Below are positions 15,418 through 23,972 of a stretch of 32,509 nt of DNA, in pieces. Positions within the stretch are counted from its first letter, which is position 1. Each line of letters begins with the position of its first letter. The stretch comes from Comamonadaceae bacterium 2PF (GTDB taxonomy: Bacteria > Pseudomonadota > Gammaproteobacteria > Burkholderiales > Burkholderiaceae_C), in contig SCMV01000045.1 of NCBI GenBank assembly GCA_005502875.1, forward strand, positions 1-32,509. The letters are read 5' to 3'. A model generated the notes under the pieces. It did not search any database, was not told the origin of the DNA, and saw only the letters and a list, made by a program, of their open reading frames with translations. Made by a program: the position numbers and the translations under genes.

Positions 15418-17226
15418 ATGCCCGCGCTCACCCTTGCCCAGCTCAACGCCGCCGACCAGGCGGGCTTCGTCGCCCTGCTGGAGGGCATCTACGAGCATTC
15501 GCCCTGGATCGCAGCGCAAGCCTGGGCCAACCAGCCCGCTGGCGGCTTCATCAGCCTCGACCAGCTCAAGCACGCCCTCGCTCAGGTCGTGCGCACCGCC
15601 TCGCAAGACGCCCAGCTCGCGCTGATTCGCGCCCACCCCGAGCTCGCCGGCAAGGCCGCTGTGGCGGGCCAGCTCACGGCCGAGTCCACCAACGAGCAGA
15701 GCAAGGCAGGCCTCACGCATTGCACCCCCGAGGAGTTCGCGCAGCTGCAGCAACTCAACGCCGACTACAACGCGCGCTTCGGCTGGCCCTTCATCCTGGC
15801 CGTGCGTGGGCCGCATGGTCGTGGCCTGCCACGCGCCGACATCATCCGCACCTTCGCACGCCGCCTGAACAACACCGCCAGCTTCGAGCTGGCCGAGTGC
15901 CTTCGCAACATCCACCGCATCGCCGAGATCCGACTCAACGACAAGTTCGGCTTCACGCCAGCCGAGGGTGACCTGATCCTGCAATGGGCCGAAGCCCTGG
16001 CCACCCACACCGAAGGCGCAGGCCAGGACAACGGCATGGACGACCAGCCGCCCCTGACCGTCACCTACCTGAGCGAAGCCCACCAGGCCTGCGCCATTCA
16101 GCTGATGGCCTGGATGCGCGCTTGCGGCTTCGACGAAGTCTCACGCGACGCGGTGGGCAACGTGGTGGGCCGCTTCCATGGCAGCGACCCGAGCGCCCCC
16201 ATGCTGTTGACCGGCTCGCACTACGACACCGTGCGCAATGGGGGGCGGCACGACGGGCGGCTCGGCATATTCGCGCCCATGGCGTGCGTGCGCGCGTTGC
16301 ACGCGCAAGGTCGGCGCCTGAAGCACGGCATCGAGGTCGTGGGCTTTGCCGAAGAAGAGGGCCAGCGCTACCGGGCCACCTTCCTGGGCTCCTCGGCCCT
16401 GGTCGGCGACTTCAACCCCGACTGGCTTGATCTCACCGATGCCGATGGCATCACGGTCAGACAAGCCATGCGGTCCGCCGGCCTGAGCGGTGAGCTGAAA
16501 GACATCCAGGCCATCCAGCGAGACCCGTCCCGCTACCTCGGCTTCGTCGAGGTGCACATCGAACAAGGCCCGGTGCTGGACGGCCTCGACACGCCGCTGG
16601 GCATCGTCACCTCGATCAACGGCGCCAAGCGATTCAGCTGCGAAGCCGTCGGCACGGCCTGCCACGCCGGCACCACACCGATGCCCATGCGACAGGACGC
16701 CGCCGCCGCGGTGGCCGAAGTGATCCTCGCGGTCGAGGCCCGCGCCAACCAGGACGCAGGGGCGGCCGCGGGCCCATCTGTGGGCACCGTGGGCGTGCTC
16801 CACGTGCCGCAAGGCTCCATCAACGTCGTGCCCGGTCGCTGCCAGTTCACACTCGATTTGCGCGCCCCCACCGACGCCCAGCGCGATGCGCTCGCCGCCG
16901 ACGTGCTGGCCCGCATCCAGGGCATCGCTGAGCGAAGAGGCGTGCACATGCGCTGCGACCTGCACCTCACCGTGGCCGCCGCCCCGTCAGATGCCGCCTG
17001 GCAAGCCCGCTGGGAGCAGGCCGTCGCGCAGATGGGCCTGCCCGCCTTGCGGCTGCTCAGCGGTGCAGGCCACGACGCCATGAAGCTGCACCAGGTGTTG
17101 CCGCAGGCCATGCTCTTCGTGCGTGGCGGCAACGCCGGCATCAGCCACAACCCGCTGGAGACCATCACCAACGACGACGCCCAGCGCGCCGTCACCGCCT
17201 TCATGAACCTGCTGACCTCGCTCTGA
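15418..17226 (+). CDS. fused OHCU decarboxylase (UraD) and allantoate amidohydrolase (AllC-type)
   Basis: This 602-residue fusion carries two purine-catabolic enzymes. Residues 1 to about 170 are UraD, converting OHCU to S-allantoin. They include the catalytic His73 in IRAHPELAGKAA and the downstream NADYNARFGWPFILAVRG motif. After a linker (about 172-200), the rest is an M20/M28-type allantoate amidohydrolase that releases ammonia from allantoate. It shows GSHYDTVRNGGRHDGRLGI (His and Asp metal ligands), FAEEEGQRYRATFLGSS (Glu ligands), VEVHIEQGPVLD, the dimerisation insert, and GGNAGISHNPLE with the last His ligand. The hydrolase half enters the fold soon after the linker, with little of the usual N-terminal lead-in. 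Similar fusions are annotated in Burkholderiales. Fusing non-consecutive steps (allantoinase acts between) is notable. Confidence 0.92.
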   Translation: MPALTLAQLNAADQAGFVALLEGIYEHSPWIAAQAWANQPAGGFISLDQLKHALAQVVRTASQDAQLALIRAHPELAGKAAVAGQLTAESTNEQSKAGLTHCTPEEFAQLQQLNADYNARFGWPFILAVRGPHGRGLPRADIIRTFARRLNNTASFELAECLRNIHRIAEIRLNDKFGFTPAEGDLILQWAEALATHTEGAGQDNGMDDQPPLTVTYLSEAHQACAIQLMAWMRACGFDEVSRDAVGNVVGRFHGSDPSAPMLLTGSHYDTVRNGGRHDGRLGIFAPMACVRALHAQGRRLKHGIEVVGFAEEEGQRYRATFLGSSALVGDFNPDWLDLTDADGITVRQAMRSAGLSGELKDIQAIQRDPSRYLGFVEVHIEQGPVLDGLDTPLGIVTSINGAKRFSCEAVGTACHAGTTPMPMRQDAAAAVAEVILAVEARANQDAGAAAGPSVGTVGVLHVPQGSINVVPGRCQFTLDLRAPTDAQRDALAADVLARIQGIAERRGVHMRCDLHLTVAAAPSDAAWQARWEQAVAQMGLPALRLLSGAGHDAMKLHQVLPQAMLFVRGGNAGISHNPLETITNDDAQRAVTAFMNLLTSL

Positions 17227-17292
17227 GCGCTTTGCGCGCTCCTCCAACCCCCATCAGGCTCACCCACCCCATCGACCGCTGACCCGCCGCGC

Positions 17293-18546
17293 ATGACCAC
17301 CGCCCACGCCCCCTACGACGCCCTCGACGCCTGGGTCGATGCCCACTTCGACGAAGAGGTGCGCTTCCTGCAGGCCCTCGTGCAGGTGCCCACCGACACC
17401 CCCCCCGGCAACAACGCGCCACACGCCGAGCGCACCGCCCAGCTGCTGGCCGACTTCGGCTACGCGGCCGAAGCCCACCCCGTGCCCGCAGGCGAGGTGC
17501 ACGCCTACGGCCTGCAAAGCCTGACCAACCTCATCGTGCGCCGCCGCTACAGCGATGGCGGTCGCACGGTGGCGCTCAATGCTCACGGCGACGTGGTGCC
17601 CCCCGGCGAAGGCTGGACGCACGATCCCTACGGCGGCGAAGTGGTCGACGGCAAGCTCTATGGCCGCGCCTCCGCCGTCAGCAAGAGCGACTTCGCCACC
17701 TTCACCTTCGCCCTTCGAGCACTGGACGCACTGGTGGCTCAAGGTCAAGCTCAAACACGCGGCGGCGTTGAGTTGCACTTCACCTACGACGAGGAGTTCG
17801 GCGGCGAACTCGGCCCCGGTTGGCTGCTCAAGCAAGGCCTCACCAAGCCTGACTTGCTGATCGCCGCAGGCTTCAGCCACGAAGTGGTCACCGCCCACAA
17901 CGGCTGCCTGCAGATGGAAGTCACCGTGCACGGCGAGATGGCGCATGCGGCCATCCCACACACCGGTGTCGATGCCCTGCAGGGCGCGGTGCGCATCCTC
18001 AACGCGCTGTACGAGCAGAACACGCTGTACAAGCAGGTGACGTCCCAGGTGCCGGGGATCACCCACCCCTACCTGAACGTCGGCCGCATCGAGGGCGGCA
18101 CCAACACCAACGTCGTGCCCGGCAAGGTCGTGCTCAAGCTCGACCGCCGCATGATCCCTGAAGAAGACCCGGTGGCGGTCGAGGCCGACATCCGCCGCGT
18201 GATCGACACCGCCGCCGCCAGCTTCCCGGGCATCCGCGTCGAGATCAAGCGCCTGCTGTTGGCGCACTCGCTGCAGCCACTGCCAGGCAATGCGCCCTTG
18301 GTCGAGGCCCTGCAAAAGCACGGCGAGGCGATCTTTGGTGAACCGCTGCCCACCAAGGGCACGCCGCTGTACACCGACGTGCGCCTGTACTGCGCGCAAG
18401 GCATCCCGGCCGTCATCTATGGCGCAGGCCCGCGCACGGTGCGCGAGTCCAACGCCAAGCGCGCCGACGAGCACCTGGTGCTCGATGACTTGCGCAAAGC
18501 CACCAAGGTGGTGGCCCGAACGCTGTTGGACCTGCTGAGCAACTGA
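17293..18546 (+). CDS. M20 family metallopeptidase/amidohydrolase (ArgE/DapE type)
   Basis: This is a 417-residue di-metal hydrolase. The metal-binding signature is ALNAHGDVVPPGEGWTHDPY with His98 and Asp100. YGRASAVSKSDFATFTFALR holds the bridging Asp, FTYDEEFGGELG the Glu-Glu pair, and GAGPRTVRESNAKRADEHL the final His. The central dimerisation domain includes VTVHGEMAHAAIPHTGVDAL and ends with the VVPGKVVLKLDRRMIPEEDP strand. It lies 66 bases after the uraD-allC fusion on the same strand. Its position suggests a carbamoyl or ureido substrate from purine breakdown, such as ureidoglycolate or ureidoglycine, but deacetylase or peptidase activity is equally possible from sequence. Confidence 0.88.
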   Translation: MTTAHAPYDALDAWVDAHFDEEVRFLQALVQVPTDTPPGNNAPHAERTAQLLADFGYAAEAHPVPAGEVHAYGLQSLTNLIVRRRYSDGGRTVALNAHGDVVPPGEGWTHDPYGGEVVDGKLYGRASAVSKSDFATFTFALRALDALVAQGQAQTRGGVELHFTYDEEFGGELGPGWLLKQGLTKPDLLIAAGFSHEVVTAHNGCLQMEVTVHGEMAHAAIPHTGVDALQGAVRILNALYEQNTLYKQVTSQVPGITHPYLNVGRIEGGTNTNVVPGKVVLKLDRRMIPEEDPVAVEADIRRVIDTAAASFPGIRVEIKRLLLAHSLQPLPGNAPLVEALQKHGEAIFGEPLPTKGTPLYTDVRLYCAQGIPAVIYGAGPRTVRESNAKRADEHLVLDDLRKATKVVARTLLDLLSN

Positions 18547-18582
18547 CCAGCGCAGCGGCACAGGCCTTGCGAGTCAACGACC

Positions 18583-19179
18583 ATGCAATGCCTCGTCATC
18601 TGGGCGCACCCCGATCCCACCAGCTACAACGCAGCCCTGTGCGAAACCGCCGTCGCCGCCCTGCGCAGCCAGGGCCACCAGGTCAGCCTGCTCGACCTGT
18701 ACCGTCAGGGCTTTGACCCGGTGCTCAGCCCGACCGAAAAGGCCAGCTACCTGCCGCGCACGTCCGACAACATCGCCGCGCTGCAGCCCCACGTCGATGC
18801 GCTGAAAAGCGCCGAAGCCCTCATCGTCGTCTACCCCACGTGGATGTACGGCCCACCCGCCATCCTCAAAGGCTGGCTGGACCGCGTCATGCTGCCCGGC
18901 GTGGCCTTCCAGGTGGGCGCCGGGCCGAACCGCCCCATCACGGGCTGCCTGGACCACATCCGCTGCTTCGTCGGCATCACCACGTCCGGTGCACCTTGGT
19001 GGTGGTTGCGCGTCGTTGGCGACCCAGGCCGCAGCCTTTTCATGCGGGGCCTTCGCCCGCTGTTCGCCAAACGTTGCCGCAGCCGCTGGCTGCAACTGCA
19101 CGGCATGAACCACCAGACGCCCGCAGCGCGCCAACGTTTCCTCCAACGCGTGCACGACACCCTTGCGCGCCTGAGCTGA
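18583..19179 (+). CDS. NAD(P)H-dependent flavin oxidoreductase (flavodoxin-like fold, MdaB/NQO type)
   Basis: This 198-residue protein has the flavodoxin_2 fold of NAD(P)H:quinone reductases. CLVIWAHPDPTSYNAALCET is the FMN/FAD phosphate-binding opening. LLDLYRQGFDPVLSPTE follows, and IVVYPTWMYGPPAILKGWLD with RVMLPGVAFQ is the isoalloxazine-binding segment. It should use NAD(P)H to reduce a quinone or similar acceptor by two electrons. It lies 36 bases after the M20 gene and 9 bases before the oxygenase gene, so it is probably in the same transcript. It might support redox balance in the pathway or supply reductant; that is inference. Confidence 0.85.
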   Translation: MQCLVIWAHPDPTSYNAALCETAVAALRSQGHQVSLLDLYRQGFDPVLSPTEKASYLPRTSDNIAALQPHVDALKSAEALIVVYPTWMYGPPAILKGWLDRVMLPGVAFQVGAGPNRPITGCLDHIRCFVGITTSGAPWWWLRVVGDPGRSLFMRGLRPLFAKRCRSRWLQLHGMNHQTPAARQRFLQRVHDTLARLS

Positions 19180-19188
19180 ACCCACCCC

Positions 19189-20136
19189 ATGCCCCGCAGC
19201 CTGCCCATCATCGACATCGGCCGCACCGAAGGCCTGCCCGAGCGCCTGGACTCGGCCTGCCGGCACGAGGGCTTCTTCTACGTGATCGGTCATGGCATCG
19301 ACCCGCAGGTCCGGGCCCAGGCCTTCGACGCCTCGCGCCGCTTCTTTGACCTGTCTGACGAGGTCAAGGCTAGCTGGCACATCGAGCGCAGCGGCATCCA
19401 CCGCGGCTGGGACCCAGTGGCCTGGCAATCGCTGGAGCCTGGGCGGCCAGGCGACCTCAAGGAGAGCTTCTACCTCGGCGTCGATCGCCCGGCTGACGAC
19501 CCATTGGTGCTGGCCGGCACCCCGAACCACGGCCCCAACCAATGGCCCGACGAGGCCCTGGTGCCTGGCTTTCAGGCTGCCATCCAGCGGTATGAAGCGG
19601 CCACGCACGAACTGGCCCGCCGACTGCTGTCCTGCATGGCCCAGGGCCTGGGACTGCCATCGAGGCACTTCGATGCCTTCATGCGCGACCCGATGCCCGT
19701 GCTGCGCCTGCTGCACTACCCGCCTCAGCCGCCTTCCGACGCCAGCTTGCCCGGCCAGATCGGCTGCGGCGCTCACACCGACTGGGGCAGCATCACCCTG
19801 CTCGCACAGGACGAAGCCGGCGGCCTGCAAGTGCAAGATGAGCAAGGTCAGTGGTTCGACGCCCCGCCCATCGCCGACGCCTACGTGGTCAACCTGGGCG
19901 ACATGATGGCGCGCTGGACCAACGACCGCTACCGCTCCACCCCGCACCGGGTGCTCAACCCGAGCGGGCGAGACCGGCTGTCCATCGCCTGCTTCTTCGA
20001 CATGGACTATCACGCCAAGGTCGAGGTGCTGCCGGGTTGCAGCAGCCAAGAGCGGCCGCCACGCTATGCGCCGACCACCGCGGGCCGGCACATCATCGAG
20101 ATGTACGAGCGCACCCGGGCCAGCGCGGCAACCTGA
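19189..20136 (+). CDS. 2-oxoglutarate/Fe(II)-dependent oxygenase (isopenicillin N synthase family)
   Basis: This is a 315-residue cytoplasmic non-haem iron oxygenase. The N-terminal DIOX_N part reads LPIIDIGRTEG and CRHEGFFYVIGHGIDPQV. The jelly-roll core has the iron-binding facial triad His196-x-Asp198 in GCGAHTDWGSITLLAQDEAG and distal His253 in RSTPHRVLNPSGRDR. The 2-oxoglutarate-binding pair Arg263-x-Ser265 lies in RLSIACFF. The length is typical. It ends the plus arm of the purine cluster, 9 bases downstream of the flavin reductase gene, and converges closely (5 bases) on the chemotaxis gene. Oxidation of a purine or ureide is possible from context, but the substrate is not visible in the sequence. 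Confidence 0.88.
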   Translation: MPRSLPIIDIGRTEGLPERLDSACRHEGFFYVIGHGIDPQVRAQAFDASRRFFDLSDEVKASWHIERSGIHRGWDPVAWQSLEPGRPGDLKESFYLGVDRPADDPLVLAGTPNHGPNQWPDEALVPGFQAAIQRYEAATHELARRLLSCMAQGLGLPSRHFDAFMRDPMPVLRLLHYPPQPPSDASLPGQIGCGAHTDWGSITLLAQDEAGGLQVQDEQGQWFDAPPIADAYVVNLGDMMARWTNDRYRSTPHRVLNPSGRDRLSIACFFDMDYHAKVEVLPGCSSQERPPRYAPTTAGRHIIEMYERTRASAAT

Positions 20137-20141
20137 TCGCC

Positions 20142-21695
20142 TCAGACCTTGAAGACGGTCACTTCCTCGGCCAGCTTGCTGGACTGATCCTTCAAGCTCT
20201 CGGCAGCAGAAGCGGCCTCCTCCACCAGCGCCGCGTTCTGCTGGGTCATCTGGTCCAGGTGGCTGACCGCCACGTTGATCTGGTCGATGCCGTCGCGTTG
20301 CTCCTGCGCTGCGGCCGAGATCTCGCCGATGATGTCCGTCACGCGCTGCACGCTGGAGACGATCTCGGTCATCGTTTCACCGGCGTCCTTGACCAGGCGG
20401 GCCCCGGACTCCACCTTCTCGACGCTGGCGCCAATCAGGGTTTTGATCTCGCGCGCGGCCTCCGCCGATCGCTGCGCCAGCGAGCGCACCTCGCCAGCCA
20501 CCACGGCAAAGCCACGCCCCTGCTCGCCCGCGCGGGCCGCTTCCACCGCAGCGTTCAAGGCCAGGATGTTGGTCTGGAAGGCGATGCCATCGATCGTGCC
20601 AATGATGTCGCCGATGCGCCTGGAGCTGCCGCTGATCTCTTCCATCGTCGAGACCACCTGCGACACCACCGAGCCACCGCGCTGCGCCACTTCGGCGGCA
20701 GAGCTGGCGAGCTGATTGGCCGTGGCGGCAGAATCGGCCGTCTGCCTGACGGTGCCGGTGAGCTGCATCATCGACGCGGCGGCCTCCTGCAGGCTGGACG
20801 CGGTCTGCTCGGTGCGGGACGACAGGTCCATGTTGCCCGTGGCGATTTCCGCGCTGGCCACGCTGATGCTGTCCGTCGACAGGCGCACGCTGCGCACCAG
20901 GTTCTGCAACGCGCCCTGCATGCTCGCCAGCGAGTGAAGCAGGCGCCCCGTCTCGTCGTGGCTGCGCACCTCGATTTGGCTGCTCAAGTCGAACCGTGCA
21001 ATCGCCTCGGCCACGTCGACCGCCTGACGCAGCGGCTGCGTGATCGAGCGGACCAGCCAGATCGACAGCCCGACCCCCGCCAGCAGCGCCGACAGCGCGA
21101 AAGCCAGCAAAGCCCACCGGGCGTGTCGGTTGTCTGCCTCCACGCGCAGGGCAGCCTCATCGAGCTGGGCGCGCTCGTGCTGCATCACCGCCTTCATGGC
21201 GTCCTGGAATGCGATGGCGGCAGGCTGGAACTCCTGATCGAAGATGCTCTTGGCCCGATCGGCCTCGCCGGCCTTCTTGGCCGCCGAGACGGCGTCGCGT
21301 GTGCTCAGGTACCGCTTGCGAGCCTCGGACAGGTTGTCGAACAGCTTGCGCGCCTCGTCGCCCTGCAACAAGCCCTCCAGCTGCTTCTGGTATTCGGTCG
21401 ACTGCTTGGTGGACTCGGCCGCAGCCCCCGCGAAGAACTGCGCGAGCGACGTGTCGGTGCTGATGGCGATGGCGCTGGTGCGGTTGACCCCGTTGGTGAT
21501 GTTGCGATACCAGTCGGAGGCCACCCGTTCGGCCACCAGCGAACGCTGCAGCATGCTCTCGGTGTCGGCTGCGATGCGCTTGAGGGACACGTAGCCGATG
21601 CCTGCACCAACGAACGAGAGCGCAAGCACCAGCCCCAGCACCATGGCCATGCGCTGGCCAATGGAGTTGCCAGCTTTTGAGATCAATTGCGTCAT
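20142..21695 (-). CDS. methyl-accepting chemotaxis protein
   Basis: This is a 517-residue transmembrane chemoreceptor. TM1 is near residues 14-36 ([21 protein letters not shown]). The periplasmic four-helix-type sensor region runs to about 185. TM2 is [20 protein letters not shown], then a HAMP linker ([20 protein letters not shown]) and a cytoplasmic signalling domain. The conserved hairpin tip [20 protein letters not shown] is intact and is followed by [20 protein letters not shown], where CheA and CheW dock. The C-terminus ends EEVTVFKV with no NWETF-type CheR tether. ATG 21695 is chosen over GTG 21704 and ATG 21701 because AGG lies 8 bases upstream. The sensor domain carries no recognisable ligand signature; a purine-derived attractant is only suggested by position. 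Confidence 0.92.
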   Translation of the reverse strand: MTQLISKAGNSIGQRMAMVLGLVLALSFVGAGIGYVSLKRIAADTESMLQRSLVAERVASDWYRNITNGVNRTSAIAISTDTSLAQFFAGAAAESTKQSTEYQKQLEGLLQGDEARKLFDNLSEARKRYLSTRDAVSAAKKAGEADRAKSIFDQEFQPAAIAFQDAMKAVMQHERAQLDEAALRVEADNRHARWALLAFALSALLAGVGLSIWLVRSITQPLRQAVDVAEAIARFDLSSQIEVRSHDETGRLLHSLASMQGALQNLVRSVRLSTDSISVASAEIATGNMDLSSRTEQTASSLQEAAASMMQLTGTVRQTADSAATANQLASSAAEVAQRGGSVVSQVVSTMEEISGSSRRIGDIIGTIDGIAFQTNILALNAAVEAARAGEQGRGFAVVAGEVRSLAQRSAEAAREIKTLIGASVEKVESGARLVKDAGETMTEIVSSVQRVTDIIGEISAAAQEQRDGIDQINVAVSHLDQMTQQNAALVEEAASAAESLKDQSSKLAEEVTVFKV

Positions 21696-21814
21696 GCGCA
21701 TCACCTGTCAAACGGTCGAAGAACCCCATGGGTATCGGCTGTTTGCGCGCCTGATTGAGGCGCAAGGCGTCAAGCCGCGCTCGGCTGGCCAACAAAGTGC
21801 GACGGGCAAAGCAA

Positions 21815-21846
21815 AAACGCCTGACTTCTTTCGAAATCAGGCGTTT
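21815..21846 (-). terminator. intrinsic terminator, probably the original one of tRNA-His
   Basis: A perfect 10-bp stem AAACGCCTGA/TCAGGCGTTT is followed by five T on the minus strand. It lies about 14 bases beyond the left repeat copy of the tRNA-His 3' end. Its strand and spacing fit the terminator that followed tRNA-His before island insertion. Confidence 0.7.
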
Positions 21847-21859
21847 GCGTTCGATGTCT

Positions 21860-21881
21860 GGTGGGGTGGCTGATGGGACTC
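21860..21881 (+). repeat. left 22-bp direct repeat (att site; displaced tRNA-His 3' end)
   Basis: This stretch is identical over 22 bases to 24015-24036, which includes the CCA end and T-arm side of tRNA-His. The identity stops sharply on both sides. It is the footprint expected when a tyrosine integrase recombines into a tRNA 3' end: one copy stays with the whole tRNA, the other marks the far island border. Confidence 0.8.
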
Positions 21882-22138
21882 AAGATTTGCAGGGCACAGG
21901 CCTTACGAATCAACAGCTTACGCTGCCCTCAGACACCCCAGGTACAAAGCAGGGTTCGTAGACTTTTCAGGTTACCGCCCGCTAGCAAACGGGCGCACCC
22001 AGTTTCAGGGCGCTCGGAAATACAAGCGCCGGGTCTGCAGCAAAGCCACCTGTAGCGCTCACCGCATGTGTGCCACGGCGGGCAAGCACTTTTGGCGCAT
22101 ATCATCGCAACGAACAAAATTTCGCGCAGGAGGATGGC

Positions 22139-22894
22139 ATGAGAAAACGACCATTGACCGCATGGAACAAAGATGGCTCTCGCAGTCTGACCTTCATGCT
22201 TGGCGACGTTCCACTATTGCACGCCCGCATACCAGACAAATACACGAAGAAAATCGTCACCTCCGCTCGCGTGAGGAAAGACTTGGAGGTTTGCATCGCC
22301 TCATTCAATCGCGCACTAAGCACGTTGATGGACGTCCACAACAGTGACGGCGACATAAGTTCCATGAACGAAAAATTTCCTGAAGAAATTGTTCGTTTTC
22401 AAGCATTTTTAAGTTGCGGATTCGTGTCCTACGGGCGAGTGTTCGTTGATTCGTATGTTGATCACAAACGCTTGTATTCCGAAGAGGAAGGAGAGCGATT
22501 TGTCGAGCTTCACCAGTGGGCGATGGAAGTCATGAGAAATGGCTACTATGCGCACACAGGAGTAAACATGTTCGACGACCCCGTAATTGCTGCAACGTTC
22601 CTGCATGCTAACGGCCAGAGCTTCACAGGCTTGGTTTCCGACATTAACTATTCCTTCATTTTTGAGGACGAAATGGTCTTGAACATGCTGGAGATGGCTG
22701 AGTTTGCGTATGCGTACATCAACCGTAGGTTACTAGATCAACTCGAAGCGCTACACAAAATGCTGATAGAAAAAAACATGATGAGCGAACTCGCAGCAAG
22801 TGCGGTTTATGCAACTCGCCTTCCTTGCCATGCACCGCCGCCGAAATTGCCACCCCAGATCGATCGCGCATGCCGCGATACTGGGATTGCGTGA
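22139..22894 (+). CDS. hypothetical protein, island cargo
   Basis: I do not recognise this 251-residue protein. It starts at an ATG with a strong AGGAGG site 6-7 bases upstream (22129-22134), which favours real expression. The sequence is soluble and mixed helical, with no signal peptide or membrane segment. It is rich in acidic and aromatic residues in the middle (DSYVDHKRLYSEEEGERFVE, FTGLVSDINYSFIFEDEMVL) and ends in a Pro/Cys-containing tail. Codon use is AT-richer than the surrounding genes, consistent with horizontal transfer. The TGA at 22892-22894 is the only stop in this frame from 22139 to 23275, so the frame continues into the integrase remnant after one stop codon. No function is proposed. 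Confidence 0.6.
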   Translation: MRKRPLTAWNKDGSRSLTFMLGDVPLLHARIPDKYTKKIVTSARVRKDLEVCIASFNRALSTLMDVHNSDGDISSMNEKFPEEIVRFQAFLSCGFVSYGRVFVDSYVDHKRLYSEEEGERFVELHQWAMEVMRNGYYAHTGVNMFDDPVIAATFLHANGQSFTGLVSDINYSFIFEDEMVLNMLEMAEFAYAYINRRLLDQLEALHKMLIEKNMMSELAASAVYATRLPCHAPPPKLPPQIDRACRDTGIA

Positions 22895-23044
22895 GCGGGC
22901 GACTCAACACATGGAAAATCAGACCCGTGCAAGCCATACAACCACCTCAATGATGCGATTCGCTGTGCTCTTTGCAATGCCGAACGGTCTTTCGATGTCA
23001 ATGCACACCACAGTGAAGAGCCGAAGCAGAATTCTCAGCAAAAT

Positions 23045-23275
23045 TTGTATGTATCGGATGGGAGCCTCAACACCCTTTTACAGAGCTACGTCCACGCTGC
23101 CATAGAGGAAAAGGTGATCACAGCCGAAGGCCGCTTCACTTTCCATAACTTGCGGGGCTACTACGCCACAGTGCACAAAGCCGAGACGGGCACCCTGCCC
23201 GACCTGCACAAGAACCCGGAGACCACCGCCCGGGTGTACGACCGAAACAAGGAAGTGAAGCGGCGGGCGCTTTGA
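23045..23275 (+). pseudogene. tyrosine-type integrase, C-terminal remnant
   Basis: Only the end of a tyrosine recombinase remains. FTFHNLRGYYATVHKAETG carries the HxxR box with the second catalytic arginine. LPDLHKNPETTARVYDRNKE then leads to the C-terminal KRRAL, a tail common in phage/island integrases of this group. The tyrosine in ARVYDR may be the nucleophile or simply part of the tail. The first catalytic Arg, the core-binding domain and the N-terminus are missing. The open frame extends upstream without stops to 22895, but that part (CALCNAERSF and onward) does not look like an integrase. It explains how the surrounding island entered tRNA-His. Confidence 0.75.
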
Positions 23276-23279
23276 GCTT

Positions 23280-23903
23280 TCACCAAGGCGGCGACGCTTG
23301 AGGGTTGTCGATAAGCGTTATCTGAAATTCCAGACGCTCCGTCAACTCACATGCCATGTGGTAGTGACTGTCCCAGTGCGACCTCCAATTGACGACTTGC
23401 ACGCGCACGGTTTCGCACTTCCTGACCTTCTCCTGAGTAGACGTCAGCAGATCGTCAACCCTCAACAACAAGTGATGCAGAAGGACATGCAGTTCAGCTG
23501 TCGGCATTTGGCTTGGGACAAAGCTGTTGAGCGCACGACGTAGCAAGTCAAGCCTGAGGAACAGGCTGCTGAGATCTCGCAAGTGAGCTGGGACAGCGCC
23601 TCTCTCATCAACGCCCTCCGCGTTCACTACCGACTTAAGCTCGGATGCGCACCGATGCAAAACACCTACTACCCGCCGGAGCTCCTCACGCACTTTCCGT
23701 TCTTCTCGATCAACGTCCAATGCGTGCTGAAAGGCAGCCACAGCCACAGCAGCCAGGATGGCAAGCACCGAGCCGACGGCCTGAACCCAGGCAGCAGCGG
23801 TCTGGCCTTTGAGGTCCTCAAAACTGAAAAGGTGGAACACCCACACGATGCACACGTAGGTGACAGCACCGCTCCACCATGCAGCCGTTTTCCATCCGTC
23901 CAT
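23280..23903 (-). CDS. hypothetical membrane protein with two TM helices, island cargo
   Basis: I do not recognise this 207-residue protein. Two hydrophobic helices lie at about residues 8-28 (WSGAVTYVCIVWVFHLFSF) and 36-58 (AWVQAVGSVLAILAAVAVAA). A long charged, largely helical region follows (DREERKVREELRRVV; LHVLLHHLLLRVDDLLTS; HMACELTERLEFQITLID), probably cytoplasmic. ATG 23903 is used, with GGGAG upstream; the frame is open to a TTG at 23975 near the tRNA. It converges on the integrase remnant, with only 4 bases between. Two-TM proteins with a helical cytoplasmic tail are frequent island cargo, including in some defence systems, but no motif shows that here. Confidence 0.55.
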   Translation of the reverse strand: MDGWKTAAWWSGAVTYVCIVWVFHLFSFEDLKGQTAAAWVQAVGSVLAILAAVAVAAFQHALDVDREERKVREELRRVVGVLHRCASELKSVVNAEGVDERGAVPAHLRDLSSLFLRLDLLRRALNSFVPSQMPTAELHVLLHHLLLRVDDLLTSTQEKVRKCETVRVQVVNWRSHWDSHYHMACELTERLEFQITLIDNPQASPPW

Positions 23904-23972
23904 CGATCCGTTCTCCCTGAATCGATATTCCCACGATGGGAATAAAACGCCTTCTTTGAGATCCACAAACAA

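Larger units (their letters stand above)
21696..22138. other. gene-free stretch: MCP upstream region, displaced tRNA-His end and left island border
   Basis: There is no convincing gene here. From left to right it holds the upstream region of the chemotaxis gene, a strong hairpin (21815-21846), the left 22-bp copy of the tRNA-His 3' end (21860-21881), and about 250 bases of lower-similarity DNA inside the island. That DNA includes a CGCCCG/CGGGCG hairpin near 21980 and leads to the ribosome site AGGAGG of the gene at 22139. Confidence 0.6.
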
